Notes: generated by a model not told the origin, from the sequence alone. Positions 8,137-17,574 are shown, numbered from the stretch's first letter. The stretch: DNA of 33,289 nt from Chloroflexota bacterium (GCA_022561985.1 JADFQE010000015.1:1-33289), one strand, 5' to 3'. A program made the numbers and translations.

Positions 8137-9420
8137 ATGTGGGAAACACGACCCAACCCATCCGTGCGATGGGTCCAATTGTCACTGCTGCTCGTCCTCA
8201 CGGCCTTCCTCGGCGCGATGTGGGGGATCGAGCGCACGACGCTGCCGCTGATGGCCGAGAGCGAGTTCGGCATCACGTCGGCGGCGGTCACCCTCTCGTT
8301 CGTGGCCGGATTCGGGCTGACCAAGGCTTTCGCGAACCTCTTCGCCGGCGGCCTCATGGACCGGATCGGGCGGCGGCGGGTGCTCATGCTGGGATGGGCG
8401 GCGGGGTTGCCCGTGCCGCTGCTCATCATCTGGGCACCGTCGTGGGAGTGGGTCGTCGCGGCCAACCTCCTGCTCGGCGTCAACCAGGGGTTGGGCTGGA
8501 CCGCCACGATCCTCATGATGATGGACATCATGGGCCCCCGCCGCCGTGGCCTTTCCACGGGGCTGAACGAGTTCGCCGGCTACAGCGGCGTTGCCGCTCT
8601 CACGTTGATCGCCGGACTGCTCGCCGCCGCCTACGCGCCCCGGCCCTACCCCTTCTTGATCGGTATCGTCCTCGCGGTGCTGGGCCTCGTGATCTCCGCC
8701 GTCTGGGTGGCGGAGACGCGGGAGCGCGCACACGAAGAGGCGGCGAGCGCTCCGCGGCCGGCGCCGGCACCGAGCTTCCTGACGACCTTCGTGGCAGGCG
8801 CCCGGGACCGCGTGCTGCTGAGCTACGGACAGGCCGGGCTCGTGACCAAGATCAACGACGCTGCTGTGTGGGGGCTCCTCCCGCTCTTCCTGGCCAGCCA
8901 GGGGGTCGGCGCCGCCCAGATCGGCATCGTCGCAACGGTGTACCCGCAGGTGTGGGGCGTGGGCCAGCTGCTCAGCGGCTTCCTGGGAGACCGCATCGGC
9001 CGCAAGCCGCTCATCGTCTGGGGCATGGTGCTCCAGGGGCTGGGGATCTGGGCCCTCGCCGTCGCCGACGGCCTGCTGGAGCGTGTGGCGGGCGCCGCCC
9101 TCCTCGGACTGGGCACGGCGGCCGTGTACCCGACGCTGATCGCCGCCGTCGGCGACTACGCACCGCCCCTGCGGCGCGCCTCCGCGGTCGGCGTCTACCG
9201 GTGGTACCGGGACGCCGGTCTCATCGCGGGGGCCGTCGGCGGTGGACTGCTGGCCGACCAGTTGGGGTTCCGCTCGGCCTTCTTGGTCATCGGGGGGCTC
9301 AGTGTGGTTTCGGCGGTGTTCGTTGCCATCGCCACGGTCGAGCCGGCAGGCGCGCCGAGCGTTGAGGCCAGACAACAGCCACATGACGGCCCACCGTACC
9401 GCGAAGACACTGCGCTATAA
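8137..9420 (+). CDS. major facilitator superfamily transporter
   Basis: The 427-aa inner-membrane protein has about twelve hydrophobic segments. The MFS signature between helices 2 and 3 reads GGLMDRIGRRRVLMLGW, and its echo in the second half is GFLGDRIGRKPLIVWGM. The start is ATG at 8137 (MWETRPNPSVRW) with AGGAG 7 bases upstream; the longer 595-aa frame in the ORF track is the same frame extended into the antisense of the DRTGG gene. Substrate is unknown; the overall look is that of sugar/drug-type MFS permeases. The TAA stop (9418-9420) lies inside the TATAAT box of thrB. Confidence 0.9.
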   Translation: MWETRPNPSVRWVQLSLLLVLTAFLGAMWGIERTTLPLMAESEFGITSAAVTLSFVAGFGLTKAFANLFAGGLMDRIGRRRVLMLGWAAGLPVPLLIIWAPSWEWVVAANLLLGVNQGLGWTATILMMMDIMGPRRRGLSTGLNEFAGYSGVAALTLIAGLLAAAYAPRPYPFLIGIVLAVLGLVISAVWVAETRERAHEEAASAPRPAPAPSFLTTFVAGARDRVLLSYGQAGLVTKINDAAVWGLLPLFLASQGVGAAQIGIVATVYPQVWGVGQLLSGFLGDRIGRKPLIVWGMVLQGLGIWALAVADGLLERVAGAALLGLGTAAVYPTLIAAVGDYAPPLRRASAVGVYRWYRDAGLIAGAVGGGLLADQLGFRSAFLVIGGLSVVSAVFVAIATVEPAGAPSVEARQQPHDGPPYREDTAL

Positions 9421-9421
9421 T
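9416..9421 (+). promoter_or_regulatory. -10 box of thrB-lysC
   Basis: TATAAT overlaps the MFS stop codon (TAA is part of the hexamer) and sits 19 bases before the thrB GTG, leaving a leader of roughly 13 nt with the Shine-Dalgarno. No good -35 is visible in the MFS 3' end. Confidence 0.5.
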
Positions 9422-9440
9422 TGCCGTTTGGCAGGACACC

Positions 9441-10400
9441 GTGCGACAGAGCTCCGCAAACGAACCCGTGATCGTCCGCGTCCCCGCTTCCACCGCGAAC
9501 CTGGGGCCCGGCTTCGACACGCTCGGGCTCGCCCTGTCCCTGTGGAACACGCTGCGCGTCGGCTGGGCCGAGGCGCCGTCGGTGACCGTCCACGGCGAGG
9601 GCGAGGGCCACCTGCGCACCGACGAGCGCAACCTGACCTACCGGGCCGCCGCACGCTTGCTCGATGAGGCCGGCGCCGGCGGGCGCCACCTCGCGATCGA
9701 GTCGTGGCAGGACGTGCCGCTGAGCCGCGGCCTCGGCTCAAGCTCGTGCGCGATCGCCGGCGGCATCTACGCCGCCAACGCGCTGCTCGGCCATCCGATC
9801 GAGGCGCACCGGCTCTTGGAGCTGGCCGCTGAGATCGAGGGCCACCCCGACAACGTCGCGCCCGCGCTGATGGGCGGCATGACCATCGCGCTCCGCGACG
9901 GAGAGTCCGTCCAGGCGGTGCCGATCCCCGTGCCGCCCGCCCTCCAGTGCGTCGTCTTCATCCCCGAGCGGCCGCTGGCCACCAAGAAGGCGCGCGAGGT
10001 CCTGCCCGCGACGGTCTCGCTCGAGGACGCCGTCCACAACGTCGGCCGCGCCGCCCTGCTGGTCGCCAGCTTCGCCCTCGACCGGCCGGAGTACCTGCGG
10101 CTCGCCACCCAGGACCGGCTGCACCAGCCGCAACGCCGCGCCATCTTCCGCGAGATGAAGGTGATCTTCGAGAGCGCGCTCCAGGCGGGCGCCCGCGGCG
10201 TGTTCCTCTCCGGCGCCGGACCCTCCGTCGTGGCGCTGACCACGAAGGGCGAGAACCGCGCCTTCACCATCGGCGTGGAGATGACCAACGCGGCCGACAA
10301 GGCAGGCCTGCCCGGCACCTTCCGGGTGCTGGACCCGGCGCCGGCCGGCGCCGAGGTGCTGCCCGAGCTCCCCCACGAGCTCCTGGCGGAGCTCGCCTGA
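9441..10400 (+). CDS. thrB: homoserine kinase
   Basis: This GHMP-family kinase phosphorylates L-homoserine to O-phosphohomoserine in threonine biosynthesis. All three GHMP motifs are present: VPASTANLGPGFDTLGLAL at the N-terminus, the ATP-binding loop PLSRGLGSSSCAIAGG near residue 95, and GVFLSGAGPSVVAL near residue 255. The length of 319 aa is normal. The start is GTG at 9441, with AGGAC a few bases upstream. The TGA stop overlaps the ATG of lysC (TGATG), so the two genes are translationally coupled. thrC and hom are not in the window. Confidence 0.95.
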   Translation: MRQSSANEPVIVRVPASTANLGPGFDTLGLALSLWNTLRVGWAEAPSVTVHGEGEGHLRTDERNLTYRAAARLLDEAGAGGRHLAIESWQDVPLSRGLGSSSCAIAGGIYAANALLGHPIEAHRLLELAAEIEGHPDNVAPALMGGMTIALRDGESVQAVPIPVPPALQCVVFIPERPLATKKAREVLPATVSLEDAVHNVGRAALLVASFALDRPEYLRLATQDRLHQPQRRAIFREMKVIFESALQAGARGVFLSGAGPSVVALTTKGENRAFTIGVEMTNAADKAGLPGTFRVLDPAPAGAEVLPELPHELLAELA

Positions 10401-11665
10401 TGGCGCTCCTCGTGCAGAAGTACGGCGGGACGTCCATCGCGGACGCCGAGCGCATCCGCCACGTCGCCGGGCGCATCGTGCACGACCGTGCGGCCGGGAA
10501 CGATATCGCCGTGGTCGTCTCCGCGATGGGCAGCACGACCGACGAGCTGATCGAGCTCGCCCGCTCGATCGCCGCGGCCCCCGACCCGCGCGAGCTCGAC
10601 CTGCTGCTCTCCACCGGCGAGCTGGTCTCGTGCACGCTGATGGCGATGGCGGTCCGGGAGCTCGGCGCCGACGCCGTGAGCATGACCGGCGCGCAGGCCG
10701 GCATCCGCACGGACACCGCGCACGGCCGCGCGTCCATCGTCGCGCTCGATCCGAAGCGGGTGCGGCGCGAGCTCGACCGGGGCCGGATCGTCATCATCGC
10801 CGGCTTCCAGGGAACGACCGAGGACTCAGACGTGACCACCCTGGGGCGGGGCGGCTCGGACACGACCGCGGTTGCCCTGGCGGCGGCGCTCGGGGCCGAG
10901 CGCTGCGAGGTCTACACGGACGTGAGCGGCATCTACACGGCCGACCCGCGCGTCGTTCCGGATGCGCGGCAGCTCTCCGAGATCGGGTACGAGGAGATGC
11001 TGGAGCTCGCGAGCTACGGCGCCAAGATGCACCCGCGGGCGATCGAGCTCGCGGCGTGGTACCACGTGCCCGTCCTCGTTGCCGGCAGCGCGGAGGAGGC
11101 CGGCAGCACAGAGGAGCGCCCCGGCACGCTGATCCACGACCTGGAGACCCCCACGGGAGGCGAGATGGCAAGCACCGGCGAGATGGAGGCCCGCGATCGC
11201 GTGAGCGGCGTGACCTACGAGCGCGGCGTCGCGCGGATCACCATCCGCGCGGTGCCCGACCGCCCCGGCATCGTGGCGTCCGTGTTCGAGCCGCTGACTT
11301 GGGGCAACGTGAGTGTCGACACCATCGTCCAGAACGCCAGCGCCGACCGGCTCACCGACGTGTCCTTCACCGTGGCGAAGGCCGACGCCGGCGCCGCCCT
11401 CGACATCTCGCGCCGCGTCGCGAGCGAGATCGGCGCCGCCGAGTGCGTCAGCGACACGGACCTCGGCGCCGTCACCATCGTCGGGACGGGCATGCAGAAC
11501 GCCCCCGGATATGCCTCGCGCATGTTCCGCGCGCTGGCCGATGCGGGCATCAACATCGAGATGATCACCACCTCGCAGATCCGCATCACCTGCATCGTGG
11601 CCGAGGCGCAGCTCGATGAGGCCGTCCGCGTCCTCCACGCCGCCTTCGAGCTGGACAAGCCCTAG
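10400..11665 (+). CDS. lysC: aspartate kinase
   Basis: Aspartokinase makes aspartyl-phosphate, the first step to lysine, threonine and methionine. The N-terminal kinase domain begins with LLVQKYGGTSIADAERI and contains GRGGSDTTAVALAAALGA and the YTDVSGIYTADPR motif. Two C-terminal ACT domains (from about residue 275, with VPDRPGIVASVFEPL and then VGTGMQNAPGYASRMFRAL) are the usual site of lysine/threonine feedback. The length of 421 aa is typical. The start ATG overlaps the thrB stop; the 572-aa version in the ORF track extends the frame through thrB and is not real. A 16-bp perfect palindrome follows the TAG stop. Confidence 0.96.
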   Translation: MALLVQKYGGTSIADAERIRHVAGRIVHDRAAGNDIAVVVSAMGSTTDELIELARSIAAAPDPRELDLLLSTGELVSCTLMAMAVRELGADAVSMTGAQAGIRTDTAHGRASIVALDPKRVRRELDRGRIVIIAGFQGTTEDSDVTTLGRGGSDTTAVALAAALGAERCEVYTDVSGIYTADPRVVPDARQLSEIGYEEMLELASYGAKMHPRAIELAAWYHVPVLVAGSAEEAGSTEERPGTLIHDLETPTGGEMASTGEMEARDRVSGVTYERGVARITIRAVPDRPGIVASVFEPLTWGNVSVDTIVQNASADRLTDVSFTVAKADAGAALDISRRVASEIGAAECVSDTDLGAVTIVGTGMQNAPGYASRMFRALADAGINIEMITTSQIRITCIVAEAQLDEAVRVLHAAFELDKP

Positions 11666-11670
11666 CTCCA

Positions 11671-11686
11671 CGGGGCCGCGGCCCCG
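11671..11686 (+). terminator. palindrome after lysC
   Basis: CGGGGCCG-CGGCCCCG is a perfect palindrome starting 6 bases after the lysC stop. It can fold into a strong GC stem but lacks a following U-tract, so it is at best a pause or terminator-like hairpin. Confidence 0.4.
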
Positions 11687-11830
11687 GCAAACCGTCCGGA
11701 AATCCGGTCACACGGTGCTCCCAAAAGGCATTGACGGCGCTCCCACGGATGCGCAACCTAGCGCGCATCAGGTAACGGCGGCGTGGAACGCCTCCGGCGG
11801 GGCAGATCCACCTCGCCCATCGTCATATCC

Positions 11831-12253
11831 ATGGCAACGATAGAAGAGATCCTAACGAGATCGGTGGTGATAGCGGTCGTGGGGCTGTCCGACCGGGAGA
11901 ACCGGCCGAGCCACAGCGTTGCGAAGTACCTGCAGTCGCAGGGCTACCGCATCATCCCCGTGAACCCGCAGCTCACCGGCCCGGTGCTGGGCGAGCAGCC
12001 GTACCCGGACCTGGGATCGGTGCCGGAGCACATCGACCTGGTCGATGTCTTCCGGCGGGCGGCCGACGTGCCGCCGGTGGTGGAATCGGCCATCGAGGCC
12101 GGAGCGTCGGCGGTGTGGATGCAATTGGGGATCATCCACGAGGAGGCCGCCGAGCGCGCACGGGAAGCTGGGCTGGACGTGGTGATGGACCGATGCACCG
12201 CGATCGAGCACCGGCTCCTCGTCGGAGCGGGAAGGATCCCGCGAAGAAGCTGA
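11831..12253 (+). CDS. CoA-binding domain protein (YccU-like)
   Basis: The 140-aa protein is a single Rossmann-like CoA_binding domain of the YccU/HcgR-type small family. The glycine motif is VVIAVVGLSDRENRPSHSVA, followed by GYRIIPVNP, PDLGSVPEHIDLVDVFRR and a conserved late cysteine in VMDRCTAIEH. Members bind CoA in crystal structures, but the cellular role is unsettled. I chose ATG at 11831 (MATIEEIL), because upstream codons of the longer ORF (from 11783) look non-coding; the Shine-Dalgarno is weak. The upstream 165 bp contains TTGACG at 11731 but no matching -10. Confidence 0.85.
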   Translation: MATIEEILTRSVVIAVVGLSDRENRPSHSVAKYLQSQGYRIIPVNPQLTGPVLGEQPYPDLGSVPEHIDLVDVFRRAADVPPVVESAIEAGASAVWMQLGIIHEEAAERAREAGLDVVMDRCTAIEHRLLVGAGRIPRRS

Positions 12254-12305
12254 ATCAAAACGCGGCGCCGAAGGGGGCGAGGCGCGGGCGATCCGGAGAA
12301 TGGAC

Positions 12306-13157
12306 ATGGTGTACCGAGAAGACGATGCCGTCAGGGCGCTGAAGGAGAGGACGAGGGAGGCTGTCGCCCTCGCGATGGAGGGCCGCTGGAAAGAGGCCGC
12401 CGCCATCAACCGGGAGCTCACCGAGGTGGAGCCGGCCGGGCTCGATGCGTGGAACCGCCTCGGCAAGGCCCTGCTTGAGATGGGCGACGCCAAGGGCGCG
12501 AGGGGTGCGTTCGCCAAGGCGGTCGAGATCGACCCGGCGAATGCCATCGCCCACAAGAACCTCGACCGGCTCGCCGCCCTCCCGGCGAAGGCGCGCGCCA
12601 CGAAGCGCGCCGCCACGTCCGCGGCCCCGCACCGCTTCTTCATCAACGACGGCTCGAAGACGGCGCACGTGGCGCTCATGGGCTGCGCGCACGCCAAGGA
12701 CCGCGCCCTCGTCTCGCCCGGCGCGCTGGTGCGGCTCGAGCGGAGAGGCGACTCGCTGATCGTCCACACGGAGGACGGCGAGCGCCTGGGCATGGTCCCG
12801 CCGAAGCTCGGACGCCGGCTCAGCCGCCTCATGGAGGGCGGGAACGAGTACGGCGGCGCCGTGGCCAGCACCACCGGCGACACGATACGGGTCGTGCTCC
12901 ACGAGACCTACCAGCACCCGTCGCTGCGCTCGACGGTCTCCTTCCCGGCCTCGACCGCGAGCGCCGAGCCGGTCAGGACCGCAGCCGGCCCCAGCGCACC
13001 CGTGAGCGCGCCGGCGCTTGATATGGCCCGGTGGGCTGAGGACGACCCGGAGCGCAGCGCCAGCCTGGTCGGCGCCGGCGTGGGCGCGGTGCTCGACGGC
13101 GGCATGCCGGACGACTCGACGCTGCGCGAGGTGCCCGAGCTACCGGAGCAGGCGTGA
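12306..13157 (+). CDS. TPR-repeat protein
   Basis: The protein is about 283 aa. Its N-terminal 100 residues form tetratricopeptide repeats (ALAMEGRWKEAAAINRELTE; AWNRLGKALLEMGDAKGARG; AFAKAVEIDPANAIAHKNLD). The middle section, PGALVRLERRGDSLIVHTED and then LGRRLSRLMEGGNEY, looks like a small beta-domain I do not recognise. The tail is rich in Ala, Pro and Asp. It is probably cytoplasmic; no signal or membrane segment is seen. The ATG at 12306 has GGAG 7 bases upstream, whereas the ATG at 12300 is too close to it. Its stop lies only 4 bases from the stop of the convergent Fe-S oxidoreductase gene. Confidence 0.75.
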   Translation: MVYREDDAVRALKERTREAVALAMEGRWKEAAAINRELTEVEPAGLDAWNRLGKALLEMGDAKGARGAFAKAVEIDPANAIAHKNLDRLAALPAKARATKRAATSAAPHRFFINDGSKTAHVALMGCAHAKDRALVSPGALVRLERRGDSLIVHTEDGERLGMVPPKLGRRLSRLMEGGNEYGGAVASTTGDTIRVVLHETYQHPSLRSTVSFPASTASAEPVRTAAGPSAPVSAPALDMARWAEDDPERSASLVGAGVGAVLDGGMPDDSTLREVPELPEQA

Positions 13158-13161
13158 GGCG

Positions 13162-15264
13162 TCAGCCGGACTGAGGTCCATCGAGGCTCTCGGCGAGCAG
13201 CTCGAGCAGGTCCTTCGCCTGCTTGGTGTCGCCCATGCCCTTGGCCCCGATCCCCTCCTCCATCATCTGGAGGCAGAAGGGGCAGGAGACGCCGACGATG
13301 TCGGCGCCGGTCTCGAGGAAGTGGTCGGTCCGGATGTGGTTGACCCGGGTGCCCTCCTCCTCCATCCACATGCGCCCGCCGCCCGCGCCGCAGCAGAACC
13401 CACGCTCGCGGCAGCGGTCCTCGCCCATCTCGACGAGCGTCAGCCCCGGGATCGCCTCCGCGATCTCCCGCGGCGGGTCGTAGATGCCGTTGTGCCGCCC
13501 CAGGTAGCACGAGTCGTGGTAGGCGACCGTGGCCTCGATGCGGGCAACGGGCTTGATGCGCCCCTCGCGCACGAGCTCCGCGACGTACTCGGTGTAGTGC
13601 AGCACCTCGAAGTTGCCCCCGAGCTGCGGGTACTCGTTCTTGATCGTGTTGAAGCAGTGGGGGCAGAGCGTGAGCACCTTCTTCACGCCATAACCCTGCA
13701 TCGTTGCGATGTTCTGCTCGGCGAGCGTCTGGTAGAGATACTCGTTGCCCATGCGCCGGGCCGGATCGCCCGTGCACGCCTCCTCGTTGCCCAGCACGCG
13801 GTAGCGCACGCCAGCGCGCTTGAGCACTGCGGCCATCGCCCGCGCGGCGGCCTGGTTGCGGGTGTTCAGCGCCGTCGTGCAGCCCACCCACAAAAGCACC
13901 TCGTGCTCCGGGTCCTCCGCCATCGTCACGGCGCCCGTGCCCTCCATCCAATCCGTTCGCGTCGCCTGCGTGCCGCGCCACGGGTGCCCTCGCTGCTCCA
14001 TCGACGCCATCGCGTCCATCGCCGTCTGGGGCGCGGCCGCCTCCTCCATCGTGAGGAAGCGGCGCATGTCGACGATGGTGTCGATGTGCTCGACGCCCGC
14101 CGGGCATGCCTCCTCGCACGCGCCGCAGGTCGTGCACGCCCACAGCGCGTCGGGCCCGATGAAGTCGTGGACCAGCGAGCGCTCCGGGTCAGCGGCCGGC
14201 TCCCCACCCGCCGCCGCGAGCAGCGCCGGGGCCCGGTATTCCATATACGCCTTGGCGTCCTGGATCACCCTGCGCGGCGAGAGCGGCTTGCCGCTGGCGA
14301 AGGCCGGACACTGGTCCTCGCAGCGCCCGCAGTTCGTGCAGGCGTCGAAGTCCAGGAGCTGCTTCGTGGTGAGCTGGCCCAGGTCGCGGGCGCCGAAACT
14401 CTCCAAGCTCTCAAGCGCGCCCATGGGCCGCAGCGCCCCCTTCGGCCGCGTGAGCGAGGTGCGCATGAGCAGGCTCAGCGGGCTCACGAAGATGTGCATC
14501 AGCGGTCCGAAGCGCACGGCCGCGTACACGAAGGTCGCCGAGAACAGCGCGGCATGCGCCCACCACAGCACGAAGTGGCTCACCTCCATCGCGTAGAGGG
14601 TCATGCCGCTCGCGCGCAGGCCAAAGGCTATCGAATAGCTCACCGGCGACCAGGCAGCCCACTCGGGGTGGTACAGCGCACTCGTCGGCTCCATCTCGGT
14701 GGCCGCCATGCGCAGCGCCTGGAGCACGAAGCCGGAGAGCGCCATCGCCAGCAACGCCCAGAGCAGCACGCCGTTCTCGAGCATGGTGTTCAGCCGGGGT
14801 GGCCGGATGACGTAGCGGCGGTAGGCCGCGAGCCCGATGCCGGCGAGGAGCATCAGCCCACCGATGTCCCACACAAGCTCGAGCTGCACGCCGATCAGGG
14901 CCGTGGGGAAGACCCAGCCCGCATAGCGCTCGACGTTGAACTCGACCGCTGCGAGCGTCGTGGCGACGAACAGCACGGCGATGCCCCAAAAGATCAGCGC
15001 GTGCATCACGCCGGGGTAGCGCTCGTGGCGCACGAGCCGCCGGTGGCCGAAGCCCTCGGCGAGCAGCGTCCGCAACCCTGCGCGCACTCGCGGGCCCCAG
15101 GGCCCAGCGTCCGGGTCCGGCGCGCCGAGCCGCCAGATGCGCGAGCGCCCGTAGAGCGCCCACGCGACCGCCACGACCGCGACGAGGGCGCTCAGGTAGA
15201 CGAGGGCGCCCAGCGGGTAGCCGATGTTCCAGAAGTCGAGGCGTCCGTTGAGGTCGGGGGGCAA
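13162..15264 (-). CDS. membrane-bound Fe-S oxidoreductase (HdrD/EtfD-like)
   Basis: The 700-aa protein combines an N-terminal NarI-like membrane domain (about six hydrophobic segments, residues 15-265), a two-[4Fe-4S] ferredoxin module (CTNCGRCEDQCP and CTTCGACEEACP, about residues 315-395) and two C-terminal CCG domains (LCPHCFNTIKNEYPQLGG; GFCCGAGGGRMW with SCPFCLQMM). This order is that of heterodisulfide-reductase-related proteins such as the proposed ETF:menaquinone oxidoreductases (EtfD, Rv0338c type). A role passing electrons from acyl-CoA oxidation to quinone is inferred from that homology. The start is a TTG at 15264; no better in-frame start lies upstream. sucCD lies directly upstream on the same strand. 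Confidence 0.85.
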   Translation of the reverse strand: MPPDLNGRLDFWNIGYPLGALVYLSALVAVVAVAWALYGRSRIWRLGAPDPDAGPWGPRVRAGLRTLLAEGFGHRRLVRHERYPGVMHALIFWGIAVLFVATTLAAVEFNVERYAGWVFPTALIGVQLELVWDIGGLMLLAGIGLAAYRRYVIRPPRLNTMLENGVLLWALLAMALSGFVLQALRMAATEMEPTSALYHPEWAAWSPVSYSIAFGLRASGMTLYAMEVSHFVLWWAHAALFSATFVYAAVRFGPLMHIFVSPLSLLMRTSLTRPKGALRPMGALESLESFGARDLGQLTTKQLLDFDACTNCGRCEDQCPAFASGKPLSPRRVIQDAKAYMEYRAPALLAAAGGEPAADPERSLVHDFIGPDALWACTTCGACEEACPAGVEHIDTIVDMRRFLTMEEAAAPQTAMDAMASMEQRGHPWRGTQATRTDWMEGTGAVTMAEDPEHEVLLWVGCTTALNTRNQAAARAMAAVLKRAGVRYRVLGNEEACTGDPARRMGNEYLYQTLAEQNIATMQGYGVKKVLTLCPHCFNTIKNEYPQLGGNFEVLHYTEYVAELVREGRIKPVARIEATVAYHDSCYLGRHNGIYDPPREIAEAIPGLTLVEMGEDRCRERGFCCGAGGGRMWMEEEGTRVNHIRTDHFLETGADIVGVSCPFCLQMMEEGIGAKGMGDTKQAKDLLELLAESLDGPQSG

Positions 15265-15291
15265 GGGCAGGCTCCGTGCCTGGTAAGGGGT

Positions 15292-15323
15292 CTGGGGGTC
15301 ATGTACGCAGTGCGGACCCCCAG
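15292..15323 (-). repeat. inverted repeat in the sucD / Fe-S oxidoreductase gap
   Basis: CTGGGGGTC (15292-15300) and GACCCCCAG (15315-15323) form a 9-bp stem with a 14-base loop. It lies between the sucD stop and the TTG start of the oxidoreductase, so it could terminate sucCD or act in the leader of the downstream gene. No U-tract follows. Confidence 0.4.
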
Positions 15324-15363
15324 CCGTCCAAACGCCGCGTGGCGGCCCGGCGGGTCGCGCGGC

Positions 15364-15369
15364 AGTGTA
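15364..15369 (-). promoter_or_regulatory. possible -10 box of the Fe-S oxidoreductase
   Basis: The minus strand reads GTGC-TACACT, an extended -10-like element in the gap after sucD, about 100 bases before the TTG start. The leader would contain the 9-bp inverted repeat at 15292-15323. Confidence 0.35.
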
Positions 15370-15394
15370 GCACGCGGCCGGGCGGCCGCAGGCG

Positions 15395-16273
15395 CTACCC
15401 GCCCAGCATCGCGCTCACGGTCGCGCCGATGTCGGCGGGCGTTGGGATGGTGTGGCAGCCGGCGGCCTCAAGCGCTGCGACCTTCGCCGAGGCGAGGGCA
15501 GCCTCGCCGGTGATGACGGCGCCTGCGTGGCCCATCCGGCGGCCCGGAGGCGCCGTCTGGCCGACGATGAGGCTCGCCACCGGCTTGCGGACGTGCTCCT
15601 TGATATAAGCGGCCGCCTGCTGCTCCTTCGTGCCGCCGATCTCGCCGATGAGCACGATGGCCTCGGTCTCGGGGTCGTCGTTGAAGAGCGCGAGCACGTC
15701 CACGAAGCTGGTGCCGGAGACGGGGTCGCCGCCGATGCCCACGCACGTCGACTGCCCGATGCCCGCCTTCGTGAGCTGGTCGACGGCCTCGTACGTCAGC
15801 GTGCCGGAGCGCGAGACGACGCCGACCTTGCCCGGCGTGTGTATGTTGCCCGGCATGATGCCGATCTTGGCCTTGGAGCCGGGGCTGATGAGGCCGGGGC
15901 AGTTGGGGCCGATGAGCCGCGTCGCCTTGCCCTCCAGGTAGCGGACGACGAAGGTCGAGTCGCGCACCGGCACGCCCTCGGTGATGCAGACCACCAGCGG
16001 GACGCCGGCATCGGCCGACTCCAAGATGGCATCGGCCGCGAAGGGCGGCGGCACGAAGATGAGCGCGACGTTCGCGTCCGTCTCGCGCACGGCCGCCCTG
16101 ACGCTGTTGAAGACCGGCACGCTCCCGCCGAAGGTCTCGCCGCCCTTGCCGGGCGTCACGCCGGCGACGAGGTTCGTCCCGTAGGCGGCGCAGCGCTCGG
16201 CGTGGAAGCTGCCCTCGCGCCCGGTGATGCCCTGGATGAGCAGCCGCGTGTTGCCGTCGACCAGGATGCTCAT
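15395..16273 (-). CDS. sucD: succinyl-CoA synthetase alpha subunit
   Basis: The alpha subunit carries the CoA site and the phosphohistidine that shuttles phosphate between succinyl phosphate and the nucleotide in the TCA cycle. The N-terminal CoA-binding fold shows [16 protein letters not shown], the CoA loop [11 protein letters not shown] is near residue 125, and the active-site histidine lies in [11 protein letters not shown] near residue 248. The length of 292 aa is normal. Its ATG overlaps the sucC stop by four bases (ATGA), so the pair is translationally coupled. Confidence 0.96.
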   Translation of the reverse strand: MSILVDGNTRLLIQGITGREGSFHAERCAAYGTNLVAGVTPGKGGETFGGSVPVFNSVRAAVRETDANVALIFVPPPFAADAILESADAGVPLVVCITEGVPVRDSTFVVRYLEGKATRLIGPNCPGLISPGSKAKIGIMPGNIHTPGKVGVVSRSGTLTYEAVDQLTKAGIGQSTCVGIGGDPVSGTSFVDVLALFNDDPETEAIVLIGEIGGTKEQQAAAYIKEHVRKPVASLIVGQTAPPGRRMGHAGAVITGEAALASAKVAALEAAGCHTIPTPADIGATVSAMLGG

Positions 16274-17418
16274 CGCGCGATCGCCTCGGCGGCCTCGCGG
16301 AGCGTGTCCACCAGCTCGATGGCGAGCCCCGAGTCGGCCAGGACCTGCTTGCCCTCGTCCGCGTTCGTGCCCAGCATCCGCACGACCAGCGGCGGGCGGC
16401 GGTCCGCCTTGGCGTAGGCGTCAACGATGCCGCGAGCCGCGATGTCGCAGCGCAAGATCCCGCCGAAGATGTTCACGAGCACCCGCTCGACGCTGGCGTC
16501 GGAGAGCATGAGGAGGATGGCGGTCGCTATCTTCTCCTCGTTGGCCCCGCCGCCCACGTCCAGGAAGTTGGCCGGATCAGCGCCCGCCGACTTCACGATG
16601 TCCATGGTGGCCATGGCAAGCCCGGCGCCGTTGACCAGACAGCCAACGTTGCCGTCGAGCTTCACATACGCGATACCAGCTTCGGACGCCTCGACCTCGA
16701 GTGGTTCCTCCTGCGCCGTATCGCGCAGCGCGGCTGCGTCCGCGTGCCGGAACAGCGCGTCGTCGTCCAGGCTCATCTTGGCATCGAGCGCCAGCAGCCG
16801 CCCGTCCTTGGTCAGCACCAGCGGGTTGATCTCGATCATGCTGGCGTCGGTGTCCATGAACGCCTTGTAGCAAGCCTCGGCCAGGGCCACGAAGGGCCGG
16901 ACGGCCGACGCCGGCAGCTCCAGCGCCTCCGCCAGCCGCCTGCCCTGGAAGGGCTGGAGGCCGATGGCCGGGTCGATGGGCTCCGTGAGGACCCGATCGG
17001 GCGTCTCGCGGGCGACCTCCTCGATCTCCATGCCGCCCGCCGAGGAGACGATGACGACCGGGCGGCGCCGCTCGCCGTCGGTGATGACGCTGAAGTAGAG
17101 CTCCCGGTCGATGTCCACGGTCTGCTCGACGAGCACCTTGTGGACCGGCGCTCCCTGGGGGCCGGTCTGGAAGGTCACGAGCGTCGTGCCGATCAGCGAT
17201 GCGGCGATGGTCCCGGCCTCCGCGGGCTCGGACGCCACCTTGACGCCACCCGCCTTGCCGCGGCCTCCCGCGTGGACCTGCGCCTTGACGACGACGCGGC
17301 CGCCCAGGCGGACGGCGGCATCGACAGCCTCGGCGGCGCTCGATGCGACGTGGGCCTCCGGCACCGGGACGCCGTACCCAGCCAGGAGTTCTTTGGCCTG
17401 GTATTCGTGTAGTTTCAT
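16270..17418 (-). CDS. sucC: succinyl-CoA synthetase beta subunit
   Basis: The ATP-grasp beta subunit binds nucleotide and succinate. The N-terminus [20 protein letters not shown], the grasp segment [38 protein letters not shown] and [19 protein letters not shown] are all present. The length of 382 aa is typical. I start it at ATG 17418; the 413-aa ORF adds 31 non-family residues. No strong Shine-Dalgarno is seen, but a TGC-TATCAT box lies 42 bases upstream. It is the first gene of a sucC-sucD operon, with the Fe-S oxidoreductase following on the same strand. Confidence 0.96.
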   Translation of the reverse strand: MKLHEYQAKELLAGYGVPVPEAHVASSAAEAVDAAVRLGGRVVVKAQVHAGGRGKAGGVKVASEPAEAGTIAASLIGTTLVTFQTGPQGAPVHKVLVEQTVDIDRELYFSVITDGERRRPVVIVSSAGGMEIEEVARETPDRVLTEPIDPAIGLQPFQGRRLAEALELPASAVRPFVALAEACYKAFMDTDASMIEINPLVLTKDGRLLALDAKMSLDDDALFRHADAAALRDTAQEEPLEVEASEAGIAYVKLDGNVGCLVNGAGLAMATMDIVKSAGADPANFLDVGGGANEEKIATAILLMLSDASVERVLVNIFGGILRCDIAARGIVDAYAKADRRPPLVVRMLGTNADEGKQVLADSGLAIELVDTLREAAEAIAR

Positions 17419-17459
17419 GCGTGAGGGAGCGTTGGCGGACAGGCCGCCGCGGCGAGGGC

Positions 17460-17465
17460 ATGATA
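17460..17465 (-). promoter_or_regulatory. extended -10 box of sucCD
   Basis: The minus strand reads CTGC-TATCAT, five of six bases of the -10 consensus with the extended TGn, 42 bases before the sucC ATG. It is divergent to the hydrolase promoter at 17525. Confidence 0.45.
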
Positions 17466-17524
17466 GCAGACGGGGGGCCCAGGCAGCCCGGTGGCCGGCC
17501 GCTCCCTGCACAGGATCGCGCTGC

Positions 17525-17530
17525 TACAAT
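17525..17530 (+). promoter_or_regulatory. extended -10 box of the hydrolase-flavin reductase-methyltransferase operon
   Basis: CTGC-TACAAT lies 44 bases before the ATG at 17575. It is the plus-strand counterpart of the divergent sucCD promoter about 60 bases away. Confidence 0.5.
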
Positions 17531-17574
17531 GCCCGCCAGACGGGGACCCATCGAGCACGCTGAGGAGGAGATCC

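Noticed and set aside
9947-11665. 572-aa version of aspartate kinase
   Set aside because: The extra 151 residues overlap thrB in another frame; the coupled ATG at 10400 gives a normal LysC.
13018-15513. 831-aa ORF antisense to the Fe-S oxidoreductase
   Set aside because: It is a shadow of a well-supported gene with all iron-sulfur motifs on the other strand.
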